Assembly (NCBI GenBank): GCA_963656085.1 | Contig: CAVKHV010000007.1 | Location: 1 to 39,252 of the forward strand | Reading direction: 5' to 3' | DNA length: 39,252 nucleotides | DNA from: CAVALG01 sp963656085 | GTDB taxonomy: Bacteria; Bacillota; Clostridia; Oscillospirales; Acutalibacteraceae | Shown: piece by piece, positions 32,329 to 39,240 of the stretch | How positions within the stretch are numbered: position 1 is the first letter of the stretch | Layout: each line of letters starts with the position of its first letter | Notes under the pieces: generated by a model | The model's database searches: none | Told to the model about the DNA's origin: nothing | What the model saw: only the letters and a program-made list of their open reading frames with translations | Program-made: the position numbers and the translations under genes

Positions 32329-34857
32329 ATGGGAGAAATTAAATTTCAAATAGAAAAAAGCGCGAGAATTGATAAACTTATAGGCGCGCTTTATGAAAGA
32401 ATGCCCGAAATAGAGGCTGACCGCGGCGAACTTATAACCGAAAGTTATATGGCAACCGAAGATCTGCCTGTAATTCTTCGCCGCAGCGCCGCTTTTAAGC
32501 ATATTTTAGAGAATATCCCGATAGTTATACGGGACGGGGAACTGATAGTCGGCAGCAACTCGGTTGCACCGCGCGGATGTCAGGTCTACCCTGAATATTC
32601 ATATGAATGGCTGCAGGAGGAGTTCGATACCGTTGCAACCCGCGAAGCCGACCCTTTCTTCATTTCTGAAGAAACCAAAGAACGACTCCGCCGGGTTTAT
32701 CCTTATTGGAAAGGCAAAACGGTAAGCGACCTTGCTACCCGGATAATGGCGCCCGAGGCATATGCCGCCTTTACAAAGCACGATATATTTACCGTGGGTA
32801 ACTATTTTTATAACGGCGTCGGTCATATTAATGTAAATTATAATAAGGTTCTCACGGTGGGTTATGAGGGTATTATAAAAGAAGCCGAAACCGCTCTTGC
32901 TTCGCTTAATGTAAGCGACCCCGACTATGCGGAACGCTCGGCGTTTTTAAAGGCGGTTATCGAAAGTTTGCAGGCGGTTATAACCTATGCAAACCGTTAC
33001 GCCGATTTGGCAGAGCAAAAAGCCACCATATGTCGTGACGAAACAAGAAAAAAAGAACTTTTAAGAATAGCGTCAAACTGCCGCCGCGTTCCCGCCAAAC
33101 CGGCTGAGGACTTTTGGCAGGCTTGCCAAAGTTTTTGGTTTGTTCAACAACTTTTGCAGCTTGAATCAAGCGGACATTCCATTTCTCCGGGACGGTTTGA
33201 CCGTTATATGTATCCCTTTTTTAAAAATGACCTTGATAACGGCACCGTTACATATGAATCGGCGCAGGAACTTATTGATTGCATCTGGGTAAAACTCAAC
33301 GATATAAACAAGGTGCGTGACGCCGCATCCGCAAAGGGTTTTGCGGGTTACGGTATGTTCCAGAACCTTATAGTAGGCGGTCAGGACTCATTTGGGTTTG
33401 ACACAACAAACGATTTGTCGTATATGTGCCTTGAAGCGGCTATGCATGTACGCCTGCCGCAGCCCTCGCTTTCCATAAGGGTTTGGAACGGCTCACCGCA
33501 GGATCTGCTTATAAAAGCTGCCGCACTTACGCGTGTAGGTTCCGGTCTGCCTGCTTATTATAATGATGAAATTATTATCCCTGCGCTTATGCATAGGGGA
33601 TTAACACTTGAGGATGCAAGGGATTATTGCATAATCGGTTGCGTTGAACCGCAAAAAGGCTCAAAGACCGACGGTTGGCACGACGCCGCATTTTTCAATA
33701 TGTGCCGTCCGCTTGAACTTGTATTTTCAAACGGTGTGGATAAAGGCGTTCAGATAGGGCCTAAAACGGGCGAAGTAACCGAAATGGCTTCGTTTAAAGA
33801 ATTCTATGACGCTTATAAAAAACAAAGCGACTATATGGTTTCCCTGCTTGTAAATGCCGATAACGCCGTGGACGCCGCACATGCCGTGCGTTGTCCGCTG
33901 CCGTTCCAGTCCTCTATGGTCGAGGATTGTATAGGCCGCGGCAAAAGCGTGCAGGAGGGCGGCGCGACATATAACTTTACCGGTCCGCAGGGATTTGGTA
34001 TTGCCAATATGACCGACGCGCTTATAGCCGTTAAAAAGTATGTGTTTGACGAAAAATCAATAACCATGGCGGAACTTAAAGAGGCACTTCGTTACAATTA
34101 CGGCAAGGGTATGACCGTTTCGCAAAAAGCGGAAATAGCCGCCGAGATTGCAGGCTCGCTTAAAGATAACGGCATGGATTTGGACGAAACCGCAGTTGCC
34201 GCCATTGCCAAAGAGGTTGACGCTGCTACGTCTGTGCCGCAGGATAAAAAGGCGAGATTCGAAGAAATATTCTCAATGATTGAAAAAGCGCCAAAATACG
34301 GCAATGACGACCCCGAAACCGATATGTTTGCAAGAGATGTTGCATATATCTATACAAAAGAGGTCGAAAAATACCGCAACCACCGCGGAGGTATGTTCCA
34401 GGCAGGGCTTTATCCTGTTTCGGCAAATGTTCCGCTCGGTGCACAAACGGGCGCAACACCCGACGGCAGGTATGCCTGTACCCCGATTGCGGACGGCGTA
34501 GGTCCCGTTTCCGGCAGGGATAAATTAGGTCCCACCGCAACCGCAAATTCGGTTGCCGCACTTGACCACGGTATTGCATCAAACGGCACGTTGCTTAATC
34601 AAAAATTCCATCCGTCTGCGCTTGCAGGAATGGAAGGGCTCGAAAAATTTGTTGCCCTAATATGCGGATTTTTCGACCAAAAGGGTATGCATATGCAGTT
34701 TAATGTTGTCAGCCGCGAAACATTGCTCGACGCTCAGGCTCACCCCGAAAAATATAAAACTCTTGTCGTCCGTGTTGCGGGGTACAGCGCCCTGTTTACC
34801 ACATTGTCACGCTCGTTGCAGGACGATATAATCAACCGTACTACACAGGGTTGGTAA
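32329..34857 (+). CDS. glycyl-radical 1,2-propanediol dehydratase (B12-independent)
   Basis: The signature enzyme: dehydrates 1,2-propanediol to propionaldehyde by a glycyl/thiyl radical. It has 842 residues. The thiyl residue is Cys438 in YCIIGCVEPQKGSKTDGWHDAAF, followed by Glu440, the pattern of diol and choline-lyase relatives rather than the Cys-Cys of PFL. The radical glycine is Gly818 in VVRVAGYSALF. Choline TMA-lyase and glycerol dehydratase are alternatives, but the upstream deoxysugar aldolase and lack of cut or eut genes favour propanediol. It has a strong ribosome site (gaaggag) and no obvious terminal targeting peptide. Confidence 0.88.
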   Translation: MGEIKFQIEKSARIDKLIGALYERMPEIEADRGELITESYMATEDLPVILRRSAAFKHILENIPIVIRDGELIVGSNSVAPRGCQVYPEYSYEWLQEEFDTVATREADPFFISEETKERLRRVYPYWKGKTVSDLATRIMAPEAYAAFTKHDIFTVGNYFYNGVGHINVNYNKVLTVGYEGIIKEAETALASLNVSDPDYAERSAFLKAVIESLQAVITYANRYADLAEQKATICRDETRKKELLRIASNCRRVPAKPAEDFWQACQSFWFVQQLLQLESSGHSISPGRFDRYMYPFFKNDLDNGTVTYESAQELIDCIWVKLNDINKVRDAASAKGFAGYGMFQNLIVGGQDSFGFDTTNDLSYMCLEAAMHVRLPQPSLSIRVWNGSPQDLLIKAAALTRVGSGLPAYYNDEIIIPALMHRGLTLEDARDYCIIGCVEPQKGSKTDGWHDAAFFNMCRPLELVFSNGVDKGVQIGPKTGEVTEMASFKEFYDAYKKQSDYMVSLLVNADNAVDAAHAVRCPLPFQSSMVEDCIGRGKSVQEGGATYNFTGPQGFGIANMTDALIAVKKYVFDEKSITMAELKEALRYNYGKGMTVSQKAEIAAEIAGSLKDNGMDLDETAVAAIAKEVDAATSVPQDKKARFEEIFSMIEKAPKYGNDDPETDMFARDVAYIYTKEVEKYRNHRGGMFQAGLYPVSANVPLGAQTGATPDGRYACTPIADGVGPVSGRDKLGPTATANSVAALDHGIASNGTLLNQKFHPSALAGMEGLEKFVALICGFFDQKGMHMQFNVVSRETLLDAQAHPEKYKTLVVRVAGYSALFTTLSRSLQDDIINRTTQGW

Positions 34858-34892
34858 TATAAATTATTAAAAAATTTTAGGAGGCAGGAACT

Positions 34893-35633
34893 ATGGCTAT
34901 CAGATTTTGTCCCAATTGCGGCAAGGAAAACACGGAAAATCTCAATTTCTGCGGAAATTGCGGAACAAATTTTGCAAAAGAAAAAATTGAAGAACCGATT
35001 TTAATCGAACAAACCGTTCCTCAAACCGTATCCGAGGAAGAGCAGAGCACAGCGGCTCAGCCCGCCGAAAAGGTTCAAGATGCTGAACCCGAACAGCCTG
35101 TTCAAACCGCTCAACCTGTTCAAGAAGAACAGCCTGCTCAACCTGCTCAACCCGTTCAGCCTGCTCAGCAGATGCAGATGTTCCAACCGGTAAAGCCTGT
35201 CAGGCGCGGAAAGGGCCTCGGTATTGCTTCAATGGTAATCGGAATATTGGCGATTTTAAATTCTGTTTTGCTCGCCGCTTTGCTATGGTTTTTCCCTTCC
35301 GAAATAGTTATTGTATCGGCGGTGTTTGTGGGTATATTATCCGTGGCATCGCTGGTTTTAGGCATAGTTTCCCTTTGCAAAGGTTACAAAAAAGGCTGCA
35401 GCATTTCGGGCGTTATAATGTCATCGCTTGCCTTGCTTCTGTGCGTTGCGTCGGTGATTTTATCCCTTTATTTTGATGACACGATGATTGTGGAAAAAAT
35501 CATTGATGAATTACCTGATAACGGCAGGTATCACAGATCGTTGGATGATTTGGAAGATTATCTTGATGATTATGATGACTATTATGATGATTATCAAGAT
35601 AAGTGGGAAGATTATTACAGCAAAAGTTATTGA
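34893..35633 (+). CDS. zinc-ribbon membrane protein with acidic Asp/Tyr tail, unknown function
   Basis: A 246-residue protein not known to me as a BMC component. It has a zinc ribbon (FCPNCG and FCGNCG, Cys6-Cys23), then a disordered Pro/Gln/Glu linker with repeated AQPVQ units (about 40-100). Three hydrophobic helices follow at ~109-134, 136-162 and 169-193, resembling DUF4190-type proteins. The tail (194-246) is rich in Asp and Tyr, with YLDDYDDYYDDY. It lies between the dehydratase and its activase, with its own ribosome site (taggagg). It may have been inserted into the operon, or may tether the system to the membrane; neither is shown. Confidence 0.75.
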   Translation: MAIRFCPNCGKENTENLNFCGNCGTNFAKEKIEEPILIEQTVPQTVSEEEQSTAAQPAEKVQDAEPEQPVQTAQPVQEEQPAQPAQPVQPAQQMQMFQPVKPVRRGKGLGIASMVIGILAILNSVLLAALLWFFPSEIVIVSAVFVGILSVASLVLGIVSLCKGYKKGCSISGVIMSSLALLLCVASVILSLYFDDTMIVEKIIDELPDNGRYHRSLDDLEDYLDDYDDYYDDYQDKWEDYYSKSY

Positions 35634-35668
35634 TATTTATTGAAAATAATTTGTAAAGGCGGTGCGAA

Positions 35669-36457
35669 ATGGAAAACTGTTATAATGCAAAGGGCAGGAT
35701 TTTTAATATTCAGCGCTTTTCTATTCATGACGGTCCCGGTATTCGCACCATTGTCTTTTTAAAGGGGTGCAGGCTGCGTTGTAAATGGTGCTGCAACCCC
35801 GAATCCCAGCGTTATGATATAGATGTGATGAACGAAAACGGAACGCCGAAAACGGTCGGCGAAGACGTTACGGTTGCCGAGGTTATGGAACAGGTTCGCC
35901 GGGACAAGCCGTATTACAGCCGCTCGGGCGGTGGGTTGACCCTTTCTGGGGGCGAGGCATTTTGTCAACCGCAGTTTGCCGCCGCCCTGCTTACAGCCGC
36001 TCGGGCAGAGGGCTTTAATACCGCTGTAGAAACCGCAGGGTTTTATCCGTTTGAAAATATCGAGTCTGCTTTGCCGCTTATTGATACCGTCCTTATGGAT
36101 ATTAAAAATATGAACAGCGCAAAGCACGAACAGTTTACGGGTCAACCCAATAAACTTATACTTGGGAACGCCGAGCAGATAGCACAAAACGCAAAACGTC
36201 TTATAATCCGCGTGCCCGTAATTCCCGGGTTCAACGATACCGACGCCGAAATATCGGCAATTTCGCGTTTTGCCGCAACATTACACGGCGTTACCGAACT
36301 TCATTTGCTGCCGTACCACAGGTTGGGGCAGGATAAATATACTCAACTCGGCAGGAAGTACGAATTTGACGGAATAGAACCGCCCCCAAACCCCATAATG
36401 CAGCGGTTGCTTGAAACCGCGCGCAAAAGCGGACTATCCTGCCGTATAGGCGGATAA
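35669..36457 (+). CDS. radical-SAM activating enzyme of the diol dehydratase
   Basis: Generates the glycyl radical on the dehydratase. It has 262 residues. FSIHDGPGIRTIVFLKGC leads into CRLRCKWC (Cys34, Cys38, Cys41), the CxxxCxxC cluster, and LTLSGGEAF is the SAM motif. Most activases of non-PFL glycyl-radical enzymes carry an extra ferredoxin-like insert with eight cysteines between these motifs. Here that stretch (about residues 43-85) is short and has no cluster cysteines beyond Cys42. It is separated from its target gene by the zinc-ribbon gene. Confidence 0.9.
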   Translation: MENCYNAKGRIFNIQRFSIHDGPGIRTIVFLKGCRLRCKWCCNPESQRYDIDVMNENGTPKTVGEDVTVAEVMEQVRRDKPYYSRSGGGLTLSGGEAFCQPQFAAALLTAARAEGFNTAVETAGFYPFENIESALPLIDTVLMDIKNMNSAKHEQFTGQPNKLILGNAEQIAQNAKRLIIRVPVIPGFNDTDAEISAISRFAATLHGVTELHLLPYHRLGQDKYTQLGRKYEFDGIEPPPNPIMQRLLETARKSGLSCRIGG

Positions 36458-36482
36458 CTTTATATCGCGAAAAGGTATTATT

Positions 36483-36851
36483 ATGAAAGATTTTACATTG
36501 CAGGACAAAATGAGAATAGTACAGGAACTTGTTCCGGGTAAACAGGTTACACTTTCACACATAATCGCAAACCCCGATGTTACGCTCTATAAAAAATTGG
36601 GACTTGACCCGTCAAGCAACGCGGCACACGGCGCAATCGGCGTGTTTACCGTAAGCCCGGCGGAGACCGCAGTTATAGCAGCCGATATTTCTATGAAAGC
36701 TTCGGGTGCGGAACTCGGATTTGTTGACCGTTTCAGCGGTACGCTTATTATAAACGGTACCGTTTCACAGGTTGAGGCTGCTCTTACCGCCGTTAATGAA
36801 TATTTGCAGAACAAGATGGGCTATTCGGTCTGCGAGATTACAAGAACATAA
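36483..36851 (+). CDS. pduU: circularly permuted BMC-H shell protein (PduU/EutS-like)
   Basis: A 122-residue shell hexamer protein of the permuted PduU/EutS type. IVQELVPGKQVTLSHIIANP at the N-terminus forms the six-stranded barrel over the pore in homologues. AIGVFTVSPAETAVIAAD and FVDRFSGTLIINGTV belong to the permuted BMC fold. PduU is reported to interact with PduV in Salmonella, and the PduV-like GTPase gene lies four bases downstream here. Confidence 0.93.
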   Translation: MKDFTLQDKMRIVQELVPGKQVTLSHIIANPDVTLYKKLGLDPSSNAAHGAIGVFTVSPAETAVIAADISMKASGAELGFVDRFSGTLIINGTVSQVEAALTAVNEYLQNKMGYSVCEITRT

Positions 36852-36855
36852 TTAA

Positions 36856-37326
36856 ATGAAACGCATTATATTGATAGGACGTTCCGAGGCGGGCAAGACC
36901 ACGCTCATACAAGCTCTTAAAGGCGAACAAATTCATTACTGTAAAACGCAGTCAATAAATTATGAAGATACGGTGATAGATACGCCGGGGGAGTATTGTC
37001 AGGTGCGTAAACTCGGCGCAGCACTTGCGCTTTACGCATACGAGGCGGATATCTGCGGACTTGTTGTGTCGGCAGATGAACCGTACTCGCTTTTCAGCCC
37101 GAATATAACAGGGCTTGTGAACCGTGAGGTAATCGGTATAATCACGGGTATTGATAAAAAGAGAGCAAACCCCGAACGCGTTGAGAATTGGCTTAAAATC
37201 GCAGGGTGCGAAAAAATATTCCGCGTCTGTTCTTATACGGGTGAGGGTGTTGAAAATATAATAAAATATCTTAATAAGGGGGATAATGATGGCAAAGACC
37301 GTAGTAATAGCCTTTGCAAACAATAA
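36856..37326 (+). CDS. pduV: PduV/EutP-like small GTPase
   Basis: A 156-residue P-loop GTPase-like protein. Walker A is GRSEAGKTT (8-16), DTPGEYCQ is switch II/Walker B, and TGIDKKRAN corresponds to the NKxD-type base-recognition position in divergent form. PduV-type proteins associate with the compartment exterior through PduU and have been linked to its movement. The last 41 bases overlap the next gene, the ParA-like ATPase, in another frame, so the two are translationally coupled. Confidence 0.9.
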   Translation: MKRIILIGRSEAGKTTLIQALKGEQIHYCKTQSINYEDTVIDTPGEYCQVRKLGAALALYAYEADICGLVVSADEPYSLFSPNITGLVNREVIGIITGIDKKRANPERVENWLKIAGCEKIFRVCSYTGEGVENIIKYLNKGDNDGKDRSNSLCKQ

Positions 37327-38080
37327 AGGCGGCAGCGGTAAATCAACAACCTGCAGTAATGTCGGGTATGAGTTGTCGCGTCTCGGTAAAAAGGTGCTGC
37401 TTATTGACGGCGATATGCAGTTGAACCTCTCGCTTTCGCTTTTCAGTGAAGACGACGTGCTTGCTATGGCGGCGGGCGGAAAAAATCTTTACACCGCTGT
37501 AAAAGATGAAAAAGATTTGTCAAACTATATTGTTCCCACGGCTTATGAAAATCTTGACCTTATACCGTCTTCCACCCTTATGAGTTCGGTCGAATATGAC
37601 CTTTTTACAAAGTGGCAGCGCGAATTTATACTTAAAAAGTGCCTGAAAACTATTAAGGAATCGGGCAAGTACGATTATATTTTAATAGATTCACCGCCTA
37701 CATTGGGTGGCTGGGTTATGAATATAATGTGTGCCTCCGATAAATTGATAATACCTGTTGAGGCAAGCCCTTGGGGCTTGTTCGGTCTTGCAAATATGTT
37801 TGAATTTGTTGACCGTATAAAAGAAATCGCGCCGTCGCTTTCCCTGCTCGGAATAGTTATTACAAAGGCGGACGCCAGAAAAAATTATTTAAAGCAGACC
37901 CTTGAAACCCTGTCGGAACTTGAAGATATAACGGTTTTTGATACTGTTATAAGAACCGACAGTGCGGTGGAATGGGCGCAGGATAACAGCCGTCCGGTTT
38001 CGGCTTATAAGGCTTCAAGCCGCGCGGCACAGGAATATGCTCAACTTGCTAAGGAGGTAATTAAAAATGTCAGTAGGTAA
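37289..38080 (+). CDS. ParA/MinD-family ATPase, candidate compartment-positioning ATPase
   Basis: A 263-residue ParA-type ATPase with the deviant Walker A NNKGGSGKST (signature Lys13, P-loop Lys18), LLIDGDMQLN and the Walker B region YDYILIDSPPTLGG. There is no N-terminal DNA-binding helix-turn-helix, so it is the short type seen in chromosomal and cargo-positioning systems. ATG 37289 gives the normal MAKTVVIAFANNKGG; an ATG one codon upstream is possible. There is no parB or parS in sight. It overlaps pduV upstream and the small Lys-rich gene downstream, which ties it to the BMC operon. McdA of carboxysomes is the nearest functional analogy. Confidence 0.9.
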   Translation: MAKTVVIAFANNKGGSGKSTTCSNVGYELSRLGKKVLLIDGDMQLNLSLSLFSEDDVLAMAAGGKNLYTAVKDEKDLSNYIVPTAYENLDLIPSSTLMSSVEYDLFTKWQREFILKKCLKTIKESGKYDYILIDSPPTLGGWVMNIMCASDKLIIPVEASPWGLFGLANMFEFVDRIKEIAPSLSLLGIVITKADARKNYLKQTLETLSELEDITVFDTVIRTDSAVEWAQDNSRPVSAYKASSRAAQEYAQLAKEVIKNVSR

Positions 38081-38321
38081 AAACAGTTTGTCAAGAGCCG
38101 CCAAAACAGCGGTAGAAGAACCCAAGACAGAGAAAACCGCAACCCCGAAATCCAATGAAAAGGCGAAGTCAAGTGCTGCCAAATCTGCAAAAAAACCGAC
38201 ATCCGGTAATGCCAAAACAACCGCTAAAAAGCAAACCGCACCTAAAAAGCCGAAAAGCACAGCAAAGAAAAAGTCAGATCAAATTGCTGTCGGCGCTGAA
38301 TTGCCGTACTATCTGTTGTAA
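38067..38321 (+). CDS. small Lys/Ala-rich disordered protein, putative partner of the ParA-like ATPase
   Basis: An 84-residue protein with 19 Lys and 14 Ala, low in aromatic residues and with no Trp or Cys. The N-terminus is VGKNSLSRAAK, a short basic segment of the kind that stimulates ParA ATPases in ParB-type partners. Residues ~18-70 are a disordered Lys/Ala/Pro/Thr tract like a histone H1 tail. The end IAVGAELPYYLL is hydrophobic and could dock on the shell. It has an ideal ribosome site (aaggaggt) and overlaps the ATPase gene by 14 bases. The opposite strand also has an open frame, but that reading is Leu/Ala/Val-rich and lacks support. Confidence 0.75.
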   Translation: MSVGKNSLSRAAKTAVEEPKTEKTATPKSNEKAKSSAAKSAKKPTSGNAKTTAKKQTAPKKPKSTAKKKSDQIAVGAELPYYLL

Positions 38322-38347
38322 TTTAAAATCTATACAGATACGCCGTT

Positions 38348-38631
38348 TTAGACATTAGATATTAGACGCTAGACGTTAGACGAGGGTGACTATAATTTTG
38401 AGCGCTGACGGTATGTTTAAGCCCTTGCCCCTCTGACGAGGGCGCGGGTGTCCGGTGGGCACCTCTGCGAAGCAGAAGCACCGACCGAGGCGGCAGCCGA
38501 GACGGTGGGCTTTGCCCAGCGGGCAAAACTCGGAGGGGGAGAAAAAGGCTAACTGTAAGAAGCATTCACTGCCTATTATTAAAACTACCGCCTACCACGT
38601 CTAAAATCTACTGTCTACAGTCTAACATCTA
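38348..38631. mobile_element. miniature element 1 bounded by tandem heptamers
   Basis: The left end (38348-38382) is five tandem heptamers of the form YTAGAYR. The right end (38598-38631) holds the same heptamers inverted. Between them is a GC-rich hairpin-dense core: ctgacggta near 38405, cccttgcccctctgacgagg at about 38421, and cggagggggagaaaaaggc near 38531. There is no credible gene. The element begins 26 bases after the last BMC-operon gene. A second copy lies inverted at 39024-39240. Confidence 0.6.
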
Positions 38632-38667
38632 TATTGCAATACATCTTAATTTTACACATAAAAACAG

Positions 38668-38693
38668 AGGTCAAAAAGTATACTTTTTGACCT
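38668..38693. terminator. 26-bp perfect palindrome
   Basis: aggtcaaaaagta (38668-38680) is followed directly by its exact complement (38681-38693). On the minus strand it is followed by ctgttttta, which could act as a terminator T-tract; on the plus strand by ttactta. The centre AAAGTATACTTT resembles that of the palindrome at 38821. Confidence 0.5.
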
Positions 38694-38711
38694 TTACTTA
38701 TATTTGTCTAT

Positions 38712-38740
38712 ATGCTATCACATTATAATAAAAATGTCAA
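38712..38740 (-). promoter_or_regulatory. possible minus-strand promoter
   Basis: TTGACA (38740-38735), a 17-base spacer and TAGCAT (38717-38712). Transcription would start near 38705 and run straight into the 26-bp palindrome and its T-tract. No gene follows within the window region read. AT-rich sequence makes chance matches likely. Confidence 0.3.
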
Positions 38741-38820
38741 CAATTTTTTGCTTTTTTAATAAAAATTTGTGTAAAAAATATAAACGGCGAGATTTTTAAA
38801 ATTCCCGATTGGTAATTTAT

Positions 38821-38858
38821 AACTGTGCCAAAAGGTATACCTTTTGGCACAGTTTTTA
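38821..38858 (+). terminator. 34-bp perfect palindrome with T-tract
   Basis: aactgtgccaaaaggta (38821-38837) is followed directly by its exact complement (38838-38854), then tttaaa. It is a strong intrinsic-terminator-like hairpin, about 500 bases after the last gene. It may end read-through from the BMC operon. Confidence 0.6.
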
Positions 38859-38880
38859 AACCCGCTTTAAACCGTTGATC

Positions 38881-39015
38881 TAAGCGGTGTTTTGTCTACC
38901 CTTGGGGCGGATGTGGCGGCAGCGCCGCCCTTGCCTCCACCTGACGGGGGAGGTGTCGAGGCAAAGCCTCGACGGAGGGGGAGAGACCACAAGCTGATAG
39001 TACGCACAGACTCTT
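38881..39015. repeat. core repeat without heptamer ends
   Basis: This shares blocks with the cores of both miniature elements: cttgcctcc followed by ctgacgggggagg, cggagggggagag, and a ctgatagtacgcacagactcttgcc segment. It contains the hairpins GGCGGC-agc-GCCGCC and GTCGAGGC-aaa-GCCTCGAC. No heptamer arrays flank it on the left. It appears to be a core-only or decayed copy. Confidence 0.5.
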
Positions 39016-39023
39016 GCCCCATT

Positions 39024-39240
39024 ATAGACATTAGATGTTAGACGTTAGACATTAGATGTGGAAAACGGTAGTTTGATGACAGACGGTAAATTCTTCTTAC
39101 CGTTGGCTTTTTCTCTCCCTCTGTCAAAACTTCGTTTTGACATCTCCCTCGTCAGTGGGAGGCAAGGGTTTGTGCGTACCGTCAGCACTCAAACTACAGT
39201 AACCCAAATCTAATATCTAATGTCTAACGTCTAACATCTA
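39024..39240. mobile_element. miniature element 2 bounded by tandem heptamers
   Basis: 217 bases. Five heptamers at the left end (39024-39058) and five inverted at the right end (39206-39240) share a 26-base perfect inverted core, offset by one heptamer unit. The core reads as the complement of element 1: gcaagggtttgtgcgtaccg near 39163-39182 and ctctccctctgtc near 39113-39125, joined by a GTCAAAAC/GTTTTGAC hairpin. It contains no gene. Confidence 0.6.

Noticed and set aside
32329..34857. Assignment of the dehydratase as choline TMA-lyase (CutC)
   Set aside because: The GCVEP motif is shared by both, but the operon has a deoxysugar aldolase and no cut- or eut-type ammonia-lyase genes. Propanediol dehydratase is the better fit, though not proven.
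38015..38260. Minus-strand open frame rich in Leu, Ala and Phe opposite the Lys-rich gene
   Set aside because: It is the complement of a Lys/Ala-rich coding region, has no convincing ribosome site, and the plus-strand gene has an ideal one and operon coupling.
38348..39240. CRISPR array suggested by repeated short motifs
   Set aside because: The repeats are 7-base tandem units without unique spacers, and no cas genes are present.
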